Shown: piece after piece, positions 1-5,461 of the stretch
How the letters are laid out: every line of letters begins with the position of its first letter
Position numbering within the stretch: the stretch's first letter is position 1
DNA from: Firmicutes bacterium UBA5389
GTDB lineage: Bacteria; Bacillota; DTU025
NCBI GenBank assembly: GCA_002409965.1
Contig: DHON01000128.1
Span: 1-5,478, forward strand
DNA length: 5,478 nt
Reading direction: 5' to 3'
The notes under the pieces: model-generated
Database searches by the model: none
The model's input: only the letters and a program-made list of their open reading frames with translations
Told to the model about the DNA's origin: nothing
Program-made: the position numbers and the translations under genes

Positions 1-1
1 T

Positions 2-79
2 ATCACCTTACCACAGGTCAACACCGGCCTAGAATACCTCGACGTGGAGAGGGTCCTCAAGTTACGCCTTGAGGCTTGA
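2..79 (+). CDS. C-terminal end of an unidentified protein (partial, cut by window start)
   Basis: Reading from base 2 gives 25 codons without a stop, ending at TGA 77-79. The peptide ends NTGLEYLDVERVLKLRLEA, which has the charged/hydrophobic alternation of a real amphipathic C-terminus. The other two forward frames are less protein-like and stop at 28-30 and 70-72. Too little is visible to name a family. With only 25 codons, a chance open frame cannot be excluded; the call rests on composition alone. Confidence 0.4.
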   Translation: MTLPQVNTGLEYLDVERVLKLRLEA

Positions 80-330
80 GGCCCGTAAGCAGACGTTGCG
101 CCCAGGCCTTGCCATGGATGTGGGCAATGCATGGTTCAAACGAGACAGGTTACCCCACGATGGCTTTCGAACAACACTCCGCAATTGCACGCCCCTCGCA
201 TCGCTCCGGTCGGACCGGGAGTTCGCCTTCCCGCCGTTCCCCGTTACCCCCTGGTTTCCAAGGAAGGACTTTGACGGGGACCTGTGGTACAGGTTGCAGG
301 GACTTGACAGGCGATGGCGAATCCACGGAT
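80..330. other. Stretch with no confident gene
   Basis: No reading frame here has both a good ribosome binding site and protein-like composition. Two forward frames are open from TTG codons at 69 and 76, but they are rich in Arg, Pro and Ser in the way of non-coding GC-rich DNA. A long open frame on the minus strand runs through it and on into the acetyltransferase gene, and is best explained as a shadow. A short imperfect inverted repeat lies at about 203-221 (CTCCGG/CCGGGAG). I recognise no riboswitch, tRNA or insertion sequence end. Confidence 0.4.
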
Positions 331-420
331 ACCGGTTGTGGTTCGGGTTGCGGTAGCGACAGCGAAGAGACCGGTTGCGGATTGGGTTGCGGTTGCGACA
401 GCGACGATGAAGGCTGCTAG
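160..420 (+). CDS. Possible small Cys/Gly/Asp-rich protein with CGxGC repeats
   Basis: An open frame ending at TAG 418-420 encodes a C-terminal half built of CGTGC (283-297), CGSGC (337-351) and CGLGC (376-390), separated by acidic Asp/Glu/Ser runs and ending DSDDEGC. From ATG 160 it would be 86 aa with eight cysteines. ATG 118, ATG 127 and TTG 76 are alternative in-frame starts, the last overlapping the preceding TGA. No start has a good Shine-Dalgarno site, and the first ~40 residues look non-coding, so only the tail is convincing. In this frame, the six differences between the two 39-bp repeat copies are two silent, two Glu-to-Asp and two other replacements, which is milder than in the alternative forward frame. 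It ends 34 bp before the acetyltransferase start. Function unknown; it could be a metal-binding peptide, the remnant of a larger gene, or non-coding repeat DNA. Confidence 0.3.
   Translation: MAFEQHSAIARPSHRSGRTGSSPSRRSPLPPGFQGRTLTGTCGTGCRDLTGDGESTDTGCGSGCGSDSEETGCGLGCGCDSDDEGC
304..333 (+). promoter_or_regulatory. Tentative promoter for the acetyltransferase gene
   Basis: A perfect -35 hexamer TTGACA lies at 304-309. Eighteen bases later GATACC (328-333) is a weak -10 match (3 of 6). If used, the transcript would start near 340 and carry a leader of about 115 nt that includes the 39-bp repeats. The -10 is poor, so this is only a candidate. Confidence 0.25.
331..408 (+). repeat. Two tandem 39-bp imperfect repeats
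   Basis: Copies at 331-369 and 370-408 differ at six positions. Both begin ACCGGTTG and share GGGTTGCGGT and GCGACAGCGA. The period is a multiple of three, so the repeat keeps frame. In the Cys-rich frame they read TGCGSGCGSDSEE and TGCGLGCGCDSDD. A shorter related segment (ACCTGTGGTACAGGTTGC) lies upstream at 280-297. Confidence 0.85.
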
Positions 421-440
421 GGGTCGGTCGAAGGGCGACC

Positions 441-451
441 GAGGAGGTGAT
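441..451 (+). promoter_or_regulatory. Ribosome binding site fixing the GNAT start at 455
   Basis: GAGGAGGTGAT matches the 16S anti-Shine-Dalgarno almost in full, and its AGGAGG core sits 7 nt before ATG 455. This decides the start against the upstream in-frame ATG at 314, which would add 47 low-complexity residues (repeated VAVATA) read from the 39-bp repeats. Confidence 0.88.
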
Positions 452-454
452 GGT

Positions 455-1441
455 ATGGGCCAGGCAGAGGCTGTCATTACGAGACTTGCAGGACTGGACG
501 ATATCCCCGCGATGATCCGCATAAGCGCGGACGTCTGGGATGGCGAGGACTACGTTCCGCGTGTGGCCAAGCAGTGGGTATGTGACCCGGAGGGACGCTT
601 TGTCGTCGCGGAATGCGATGGCGTGGTCAGAGGTTTCGGCAGGCTTGCCATGCACACGCCAACTGATGGGTGGCTTGAGGGGCTGAGGGTGGACTCGTCT
701 TTCCGGCGGCACGGTGTGGCGAGGGTCATTGCCCGCCGTCTGCTGGAGGAGGCGAAGCACGCTGCCGCCAAGTCGCTTCGGTTTGCAACGTCCTGCGACA
801 ACATCGAGAGCATCGCGCTCAACGAATCGTTGGGCTTTAGGAGAATCGCCGGGTTGCGATACTTCTTCTGTGATCCAGAGCCACTGCCTGCAGCGGTTCA
901 GGCCGCAACGTCGCGCGCGAATGAGCTGGCCGCGTCGAGTAATGCCCGGGCTACTGAGATTGAGGTGGAAAGGATCCATTCGCCTGGCCCGGGCGATCTG
1001 TTCACGCTGGCGATTCAGGGCTCGGCAACGGTGGCGGGCGCAAGAGGAATGCTGCCGTCCGGATTCGTGTTCCATCCTGCGTCTGCGCACTTCATTGCGG
1101 AAATGGCGAAAAGAGGCTGTGCGTTCACAGCACACGATGGCGATGGCCGGCGCGCAGTTCTCCTCATGGATACTTCATCGGAGATGTGGCCAGAGGCAGG
1201 GGAATTCGTCATCAGCGTGCTGGAGGGAGACTATGCGCTCTGCTGGGCGGTTCTGTCGCATGCTTTCAGCGAGATGTCCGGACACGGGATGCGGTCAGTA
1301 TCAGGCTGTGTGCCGTGCGGCGGGATGGTCGCGTCGATGCTGACAGAGATTGGGTTCGAGATGTGGCATGAAGACATTCCGCCCGATATGCCTACGGTTC
1401 TGCTATACGAATATCTGCCTGAGCTGCAAGGGAGGATCTAG
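455..1441 (+). CDS. GNAT family N-acetyltransferase, probable tandem GNAT fold
   Basis: The 328-aa product is predicted to transfer an acyl group from acyl-CoA to an unknown amine; it has no signal peptide and should be cytoplasmic. The N-terminal half (about 7-140) shows the GNAT pattern: ITRLAGLDDIPAMIRI at the start, a beta-strand RFVVAECDGVVRGFGRL (48-64), and motif A with LRVDSSFRRHGVARVIARRL (77-96), where RRHGVA (84-89) is the R/QxxGxG/A acyl-CoA pyrophosphate-binding loop. ESLGFRRI (124-131) is the usual motif B end. Residues about 168-325 look like a second, degenerate GNAT domain: GCVPCGGMVASMLTEIGFEM (284-303) resembles motif B, but no RxxGxG loop is visible before it. Family knowledge: in many two-domain GNATs only one half binds CoA. 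A 94-bp gap and a separate ribosome binding site precede the next gene, so shared transcription is possible but not shown. The substrate cannot be read from the sequence. Confidence 0.85.
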   Translation: MGQAEAVITRLAGLDDIPAMIRISADVWDGEDYVPRVAKQWVCDPEGRFVVAECDGVVRGFGRLAMHTPTDGWLEGLRVDSSFRRHGVARVIARRLLEEAKHAAAKSLRFATSCDNIESIALNESLGFRRIAGLRYFFCDPEPLPAAVQAATSRANELAASSNARATEIEVERIHSPGPGDLFTLAIQGSATVAGARGMLPSGFVFHPASAHFIAEMAKRGCAFTAHDGDGRRAVLLMDTSSEMWPEAGEFVISVLEGDYALCWAVLSHAFSEMSGHGMRSVSGCVPCGGMVASMLTEIGFEMWHEDIPPDMPTVLLYEYLPELQGRI

Positions 1442-1495
1442 ACGCCTTTGCGCAAAAAAAGATGGCGCGTCTGGGAGGAATTCCGCGGCCAACTG

Positions 1496-1509
1496 CGAAC
1501 ATATGTTCT
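1496..1509. promoter_or_regulatory. Putative LexA (SOS) operator ahead of the DUF3795 gene
   Basis: CGAACATATGTTCT contains the perfect 12-bp palindrome GAAC-ATAT-GTTC (1497-1508). It fits the Bacillus-type LexA box CGAACRNRYGTTYC at every position except the last. It lies 26 bp before the GTG start and just upstream of the ribosome binding site, where a repressor would block transcription. A second perfect palindrome, GTTC-TATA-GAAC (1505-1516), shares the central GTTC, giving three alternating half-sites. A -10-like TATAGA lies at 1509-1514, but I cannot place a good -35. Another repressor with GAAC/GTTC half-sites would explain it equally well, and no lexA or recA is in view. Confidence 0.55.
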
Positions 1510-1520
1510 ATAGAACGTAA

Positions 1521-1528
1521 AGGGGGAG
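1521..1528 (+). promoter_or_regulatory. Ribosome binding site for the GTG-started DUF3795 gene
   Basis: AGGGGGAG is placed 7 nt before GTG 1536. No in-frame ATG is near, and the protein from this GTG begins exactly at the family's usual N-terminus (MERIIAYCGLACDECPAY), so the start is well supported. Confidence 0.8.
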
Positions 1529-1535
1529 TGTCGAC

Positions 1536-1886
1536 GTGGAGAGGATTATTGCGTACTGCGGGCTCGCCTGCGACGAATGCCCGGCATACCTGGCCACTCA
1601 GGCCGACGACAATCAGGCGCGTGCCAGAATTGCAGCAGAATGGTCGGAAGCCCTCGGGGCTGACATGAAGGCAGAGGACATCAACTGCGACGGCTGCCTG
1701 GGCGCAGGCGGCAGAAAGGTGGGGTACTGCAGCATGTGCGAGATCCGGACGTGCGCGGTTGAGCGGTCTCTTGAGAACTGCGCGCACTGTTCCGACTACG
1801 CATGCGAGCAGCTCAAGGGGTTCCTAAAGGGCGCTCCGGCAGCTCAGGCGCTGCTCGATGGCCTGAGGGAGGCGCAACGGGGCTAG
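1536..1886 (+). CDS. DUF3795-type cysteine-rich protein
   Basis: The product is 116 aa with eleven cysteines (8, 12, 15, 51, 54, 65, 68, 73, 82, 85, 90). The layout matches DUF3795: an N-terminal YCGLACDECPAYLAT, a helical segment with AEW, then CDGC (51-54), CSMCEIRTC (65-73) and NCAHCSDYAC (81-90), followed by a C-terminal helix. Full family length appears present. The paired CxxC motifs suggest binding of zinc or another metal; the biochemical function of the family is not established to my knowledge. There is no signal peptide, so it should be cytoplasmic. It has its own strong ribosome binding site and, directly in front, a palindrome resembling a LexA box, so expression may be induced by DNA damage (inference). 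It follows the GNAT gene by 94 bp and is followed by a repeat-rich non-coding stretch. Family confidence is high; role unknown. Confidence 0.88.
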   Translation: MERIIAYCGLACDECPAYLATQADDNQARARIAAEWSEALGADMKAEDINCDGCLGAGGRKVGYCSMCEIRTCAVERSLENCAHCSDYACEQLKGFLKGAPAAQALLDGLREAQRG

Positions 1887-1932
1887 CTGTGCAGCGGGGC
1901 ATCCGGGCCCTAGGTTAGGTTGGGCATCAAGT

Positions 1933-1995
1933 AGTGACTGATCGATAGGTCAGCGCCGGTCAGCGAGCAGCCAATCAGCCAGTTACTCAGTCACT
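1933..1995. repeat. 9-bp inverted repeat enclosing a short direct repeat
   Basis: AGTGACTGA (1933-1941) and TCAGTCACT (1987-1995) are perfect inverted copies 45 nt apart. Between them GGTCAGCG occurs twice (1948-1955 and 1958-1965). ACTCAG recurs at 1985-1990 and 1993-1998, with ACTCAA at 2005-2010. This non-coding stretch lies between the DUF3795 and GH57 genes and could act as a transcript end or regulatory leader; nothing identifies which. Confidence 0.5.
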
Positions 1996-2011
1996 CAGCT
2001 GGCCACTCAAG

Positions 2012-2061
2012 CGTGATGGCCGGGGTGCCTGCTTTGCGTGTCTGCGCGCCCGGCCATCACG
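2012..2061. terminator. 13-bp perfect hairpin without a T-run (terminator-like or mRNA-stabilising)
   Basis: CGTGATGGCCGGG (2012-2024) pairs perfectly with CCCGGCCATCACG (2049-2061) around a 24-nt loop. It lies 126 bp after the DUF3795 stop and 118 bp before the GH57 start. No run of T follows on either strand, so it is not a classical intrinsic terminator. It may still pause polymerase, assist factor-dependent termination or protect an mRNA end. The stem is unmistakable; its role is inferred. Confidence 0.5.
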
Positions 2062-2095
2062 GCAGTCGTCCCGCGTCTCCCAGGCAACAAAGGAT

Positions 2096-2116
2096 GTTCT
2101 CCCCAATTGGGCGAAC
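2096..2116. promoter_or_regulatory. Operator-like palindrome upstream of the GH57 gene
   Basis: A perfect 10-bp palindrome CCCAATTGGG (2102-2111) is flanked by GTTC (2096-2099) and GAAC (2113-2116), symmetrical except for one extra base on the left. It lies 63-83 bp before the GH57 start, where an operator would be expected. I could not place a convincing -35/-10 pair nearby; ACTAAT (2117-2122) is the best -10-like hexamer (4 of 6). It does not fit the CcpA cre consensus. Confidence 0.35.
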
Positions 2117-2163
2117 ACTAATGTGCTGCAAATGTGGCCCGCTGGCAGCAATACCATCATTGC

Positions 2164-2170
2164 GGGGAGG
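2164..2170 (+). promoter_or_regulatory. Ribosome binding site fixing the GH57 start at 2179
   Basis: GGGGAGG lies 8 nt before ATG 2179. Starting here gives a clean signal peptide (MDSRRR then a hydrophobic core). The upstream in-frame GTG at 2134 would add 15 polar residues before it and has no good site of its own. Confidence 0.85.
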
Positions 2171-2178
2171 CGTGGATC

Positions 2179-5100
2179 ATGGACAGTCGTAGACGGCTTA
2201 CGCTTCTGTTCTGTATCGCCGTGATGACGGCGCTGGTTGCTTCTGGGCCTTGTGAGGCTGTGACTGCTAGCGACGCGGGCAATCCGCTATACGTGGCTCT
2301 CATTTGGCATAATCACCAGCCCTTCTACAAGAACACCGCCACAGGGATGTACATGATGCCCTGGGTGCGAATGCATGCCGTGAAAGACTACTACGATATG
2401 GCGGCAATGCTCAAAGACTATCCGAACGTGCATGTCGCGTTCAACCTTGTTCCATCCCTGATCAAGCAGCTGGACGAGTATTCCGCCGGCGCGAAGGACA
2501 TCCAGCTAGTTTTGACTGAGAAACCCGCTTGCGAGCTGACGAAGGACGACAAGGACTTCATACTCAGGCGTTTCTTCGATGCCAATTGGGATAACATCAT
2601 CAAAAGATACCCCCGCTACTGGGAACTACTGCAGCTACGGGGCACTTCCGTGAGTGACGAATCGATTGCTCAGGCAATCGTGAACTACACTGAGCAGGAC
2701 TTCCGGGATCTGCAGGTATGGTTCAACCTAGCATGGCTCGACCCCGACTTCATTGAAGCCGATCCGGCGATGAAGGGGCTTGTGCATAAGGCGCGGGGGT
2801 TCACCGAGGCCGATAAGCAACTAGTGGTGGCGAAGCATGGAGAGATCATCAGAGAAGTAGTGCCGCTCTATCGGCAGATGCAGCAGGCCGGCCAGATTGA
2901 GGTTACGACCACGCCGTTTTACCATCCTATCATGCCATTGCTTTACGACACTGACCTTGCGAGGATCGCCAGTCCCAAGCTGGATCTGCCGGCTGAGAGG
3001 TTCGCCCGCCCGGAGGATGTCGAAGCTCAGCTGGGCCTGGCGGTGGACTCCTATCAGCTGCACTTTGGAATGTCGCCGCGCGGGCTGTGGCCATCGGAGC
3101 AGGCAGTGGGGCAGAAGATAGTAGACATTGTGCACAGCGCCGGATTCGATTGGATGGTGTCGAGCGAGGGAGTGCTTGCGAGATCGCTCGGAGTGGCTTT
3201 GCGAGACGGGGCCGGGAATGTCGTGAAGCCGGACCTGCTCTATCGTCCCTACATAGTAGAGGAAGACGGTAAGCAGGTTACTATCTTGTTCCGAGATATC
3301 GTGCTTTCCGACAAGATAGGCTTCAGTTACTCCGGCATGACCGGGCGGGCGGCGGCGCGCGACTTGGTGAGCTACCTGAAGAAGGTCAAGGCGGACCTTG
3401 CGGGAGTCGCTGGGCCGCATGTAGTGACCATCGCTCTCGATGGTGAGAACTGCTGGGAGTACTACGCCAACGATGGCAAGGAGTTCCTGAATACGCTGTA
3501 CGAGGCCCTGAATACTGATACCGATTTCCGGGCGGTGACGGTTGAGGAGTATCTGGCCGTTAACCCCGCCACTCGGCGTATTCCAGTGCTTTACACCGGT
3601 TCGTGGATCTCCGACAATCTAGAAACGTGGATCGGCGAGGCGGAAGAGAACCGCGCATGGGATTACCTTGCTCGGGCGCGCAGAGCGTTGGAGGAGGTTA
3701 CGGCCGGCGTCGATACGTGCGACGCGGCGTGCGACGCGGCGTGCGACGCGGCATGTGGCGCCGCGTGTGAACCTCCCGCCGGGCAGCTGGCGCGCGCGTG
3801 GGACGAGATGTTTGCGGCGGAGGGTTCCGACTGGTTCTGGTGGTACGGCGACGACCAATCGTCCGGAAACGATGAAGCCTTCGACGAGCTGTTCAGGATC
3901 CATCTCCAAAACGTCTACAACCACCTCGGCCAGCCTGTTCCGGGATATCTCTATCTGCCCATCATCCCGAAGCGACCTGCTGTGGCTGAAGACAAGATAA
4001 CCGGGATCATGAAGGACGCCGTTATGGACGGCATGGCGGGTTGGGGAGAGTGGGAGAAGGCGTCATTCTATCGCGGCGACGATGCCGATGGCATCGACGG
4101 CGTGACGCCCGTTTTCGAATCGCTGCGAGTGGGGGTAGATACTGAGAATCTGTGCGTGCGCCTGACGACGGAGGGCGGGCTCGAGGCGCTTTACGGGCAG
4201 GATGTACAGATAGCTGTCTACACAGGCACCCCGCGCATAGCAGAGGTCAACGCGGTGCCGAGGTGGAGCGGGGAGGGGATGGACGCCACTGTGCTCGGCT
4301 TCCCGCTGGGGGCCGAGGTCATGGTGGATTTTGCGAACCTATCGAGGCGTGGGCGCGCCGGGGCACGCCTGGCCTTCGCGGCGGGCGACGGAACGTGGGT
4401 GGACGCAGGGGAACTTGCGACTGCATCAGTTGGCAACGTATTGGAGATCGCAGTGCCTTTCGAGGCGCTCGGTATACGAGGCGGCGACACCGCAATGCTT
4501 GCGGCGGTGGCAACATGCGGAGGGAAGAACGTGGGCGTGATCCCATCCGGCGGGCCGGCCGAGTTCAAGGCGCCGGTAGTGAGCGTTGGCAACCGTCTCT
4601 TCCTGCTTGAGGATGTGCATGGCGATGACCACGGCCCGGGCGGCTACACCTACCCGACGAATGCGGTGTTCACGCCGAGCTGCTTTGACATAGTGTCCCT
4701 CGAGTGCCGCGAGAGTGATGATGAGGTCACGTTCAATGTCAAGCTGGCATCGGAGATCACAAACCCGTGGAGCTCCGGCATTGGTCTTTCGGTGCAAACC
4801 GTAGACATCTACATCGATACCGACCACGAGCCCGGTTCGGGGCTGACTGAGGCCCTGGGCGGCAGGAGGGTCGAGTTCGAACCCGAGTGCGCCTGGGAGT
4901 ACGCTATCTGGGTGGAAGGATGGAACCAGAAGGTGTTTGCCGCCGATGGTTCTGAGGTTGGCGGGATAGCGGCGGCTGTGGATTCCGTCAACAACGTGGT
5001 GTCGATCAGCGTGCCCAAGTCCATCATTGGATCGCCTCAGCCCGGCTGGGGATTCCAGGTGTTCGTGCTCGGGCAGGAAGGATTCCCGGTCCAGGGCAAC

Positions 5101-5292
5101 CTGCGGGTGCGCGAAGTCATGGCGCAGGCGGCGGAGTGGAGGTTCGGCGGAGGCGATGATGGCATCTACGATCCCAACGTCATCGACATGCTGGTCCCCG
5201 CGGGGCAGGTGCAGGAGCAGATACTCGGAGCTTACGATGTGAAGGCCCAAAAGCTTGCGAAAGTGCCGATGGTGTATCCCGGCTTCGAGTAG
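2179..5292 (+). CDS. Secreted glycoside hydrolase family 57, amylopullulanase type
   Basis: This 1037-aa enzyme is predicted to cleave alpha-1,4 and perhaps alpha-1,6 bonds in starch, glycogen or pullulan outside the cell. A signal peptide (MDSRRR, hydrophobic core 7-23, likely cut after CEA near 27) is followed by the GH57 barrel. Conserved regions visible are HNHQP (44-48), GQIEVTTTPFYHP (238-250), GLWPSE (302-307) with the presumed nucleophile Glu307, and ALDGENCWEYY (419-429) with the presumed acid/base Asp421. These assignments follow family knowledge. A helical region (about 485-590) includes WDEMFAAEGSDWFWWYGDD. Residues about 605-800 look like a DOMON-like beta-sandwich (GEWEKASF, LRVGVDTENLCVRL). 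Residues 804-1037 resemble the glucodextranase C-terminal module (DDHGPGGYTYPTNAVF, then VDIYIDTDHEPGSG). No S-layer or sortase anchor is seen. Odd feature: five cysteines at 514, 518, 522, 526 and 530 encoded by 12-bp repeats. The gene appears to stand alone. Whether it has pullulanase activity cannot be judged here. Confidence 0.9.
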   Translation: MDSRRRLTLLFCIAVMTALVASGPCEAVTASDAGNPLYVALIWHNHQPFYKNTATGMYMMPWVRMHAVKDYYDMAAMLKDYPNVHVAFNLVPSLIKQLDEYSAGAKDIQLVLTEKPACELTKDDKDFILRRFFDANWDNIIKRYPRYWELLQLRGTSVSDESIAQAIVNYTEQDFRDLQVWFNLAWLDPDFIEADPAMKGLVHKARGFTEADKQLVVAKHGEIIREVVPLYRQMQQAGQIEVTTTPFYHPIMPLLYDTDLARIASPKLDLPAERFARPEDVEAQLGLAVDSYQLHFGMSPRGLWPSEQAVGQKIVDIVHSAGFDWMVSSEGVLARSLGVALRDGAGNVVKPDLLYRPYIVEEDGKQVTILFRDIVLSDKIGFSYSGMTGRAAARDLVSYLKKVKADLAGVAGPHVVTIALDGENCWEYYANDGKEFLNTLYEALNTDTDFRAVTVEEYLAVNPATRRIPVLYTGSWISDNLETWIGEAEENRAWDYLARARRALEEVTAGVDTCDAACDAACDAACGAACEPPAGQLARAWDEMFAAEGSDWFWWYGDDQSSGNDEAFDELFRIHLQNVYNHLGQPVPGYLYLPIIPKRPAVAEDKITGIMKDAVMDGMAGWGEWEKASFYRGDDADGIDGVTPVFESLRVGVDTENLCVRLTTEGGLEALYGQDVQIAVYTGTPRIAEVNAVPRWSGEGMDATVLGFPLGAEVMVDFANLSRRGRAGARLAFAAGDGTWVDAGELATASVGNVLEIAVPFEALGIRGGDTAMLAAVATCGGKNVGVIPSGGPAEFKAPVVSVGNRLFLLEDVHGDDHGPGGYTYPTNAVFTPSCFDIVSLECRESDDEVTFNVKLASEITNPWSSGIGLSVQTVDIYIDTDHEPGSGLTEALGGRRVEFEPECAWEYAIWVEGWNQKVFAADGSEVGGIAAAVDSVNNVVSISVPKSIIGSPQPGWGFQVFVLGQEGFPVQGNLRVREVMAQAAEWRFGGGDDGIYDPNVIDMLVPAGQVQEQILGAYDVKAQKLAKVPMVYPGFE
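3718..3768 (+). repeat. 12-bp in-frame tandem repeat encoding a cysteine ladder
   Basis: Four 12-bp units starting TGC/TGT run from 3718 to 3765, followed by a fifth Cys codon at 3766-3768. Units one and two are identical (TGCGACGCGGCG), the third differs by one base, and the fourth has diverged (TGTGGCGCCGCG). They encode CDAACDAACDAACGAAC (514-530) between two helices of the GH57 helical region. The period is a multiple of three, so copy-number change would not break the frame. Confidence 0.95.
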
Positions 5293-5328
5293 GGAGCTGT
5301 CAGTGGCTGCCGGCTGGTGCCAGCTCCC
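5292..5328. terminator. Stem-loop directly after the GH57 stop codon
   Basis: GGGAGCTG (5292-5299, starting at the last base of the stop codon) pairs perfectly with CAGCTCCC (5321-5328). The loop contains a smaller near-palindrome GCTGG/CCAGC (5313-5317, 5320-5324). No T-run follows, so intrinsic termination is uncertain. It overlaps a competing stem (5311-5318 with 5339-5346 or 5353-5360). Confidence 0.4.
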
Positions 5329-5333
5329 AGCGG

Positions 5334-5368
5334 GGGCTACCAGCCGAGGGCTACCAGCCGAGGGCTAC
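5334..5368 (+). repeat. 14-bp tandem repeat, two and a half copies
   Basis: GGGCTACCAGCCGA occurs at 5334-5347 and 5348-5361, followed by a partial copy GGGCTAC at 5362-5368. Each full copy contains ACCAGCCG, the exact reverse complement of CGGCTGGT at 5311-5318, so either can form an 8-bp stem with it. Confidence 0.9.
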
Positions 5369-5389
5369 TAAGTAGTTCTCAATTAGTCT

Positions 5390-5418
5390 TTGCACGATAT
5401 GCCAGCTTGCGCTAGAAT
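5390..5418 (+). promoter_or_regulatory. Sigma-A-type promoter for the gene at 5462
   Basis: TTGCAC (5390-5395) and TAGAAT (5413-5418) are separated by exactly 17 bp. The -10 matches the consensus in five of six bases; the -35 keeps the key TTG. The local sequence is AT-richer than its surroundings. Transcription would start near 5425, about 37 nt before the next start codon. Confidence 0.55.
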
Positions 5419-5461
5419 CCCTGCTAAACGCCTGTTGGGCATCGGGGGAGGCGTAACTCAG

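Noticed and set aside
80..330. Possible riboswitch, group II intron end or insertion sequence remnant upstream of the GNAT gene
   Set aside because: I looked for known conserved cores and terminal inverted repeats on both strands and recognised none.
314..454. N-terminal extension of the GNAT protein from ATG 314
   Set aside because: The extension is low-complexity repeat sequence (VAVATA twice), ATG 314 lacks a ribosome binding site, and ATG 455 has a near-perfect one and matches the usual GNAT start.
62..1135. A 357-codon open frame on the minus strand
   Set aside because: It lies opposite the GNAT gene, is rich in Arg/His/Ser/Pro without recognisable motifs, and has no good ribosome binding site. 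Long antisense frames are common in GC-rich coding DNA.
1440..1472. Possible terminator after the GNAT gene (AGACGC / GCGTCT)
   Set aside because: Only 6 bp with a 21-nt loop, the A-run is inside the loop, and no T-run follows the stem on the coding strand.
2134..2178. GTG 2134 as the start of the GH57 protein
   Set aside because: It would put 15 polar residues in front of a well-formed signal peptide, while ATG 2179 has a GGGGAGG site at ideal spacing.
3718..3768. CRISPR-like or phase-variable repeat
   Set aside because: The 12-bp units have no spacers, lie inside a coding frame, and any copy-number change keeps the frame, so neither CRISPR nor on/off switching fits.
4426..5250. A 274-codon open frame on the minus strand within the GH57 gene
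   Set aside because: The + strand reads through conserved GH57 C-terminal module motifs here; the antisense frame has His/Arg-rich composition and no family signature.
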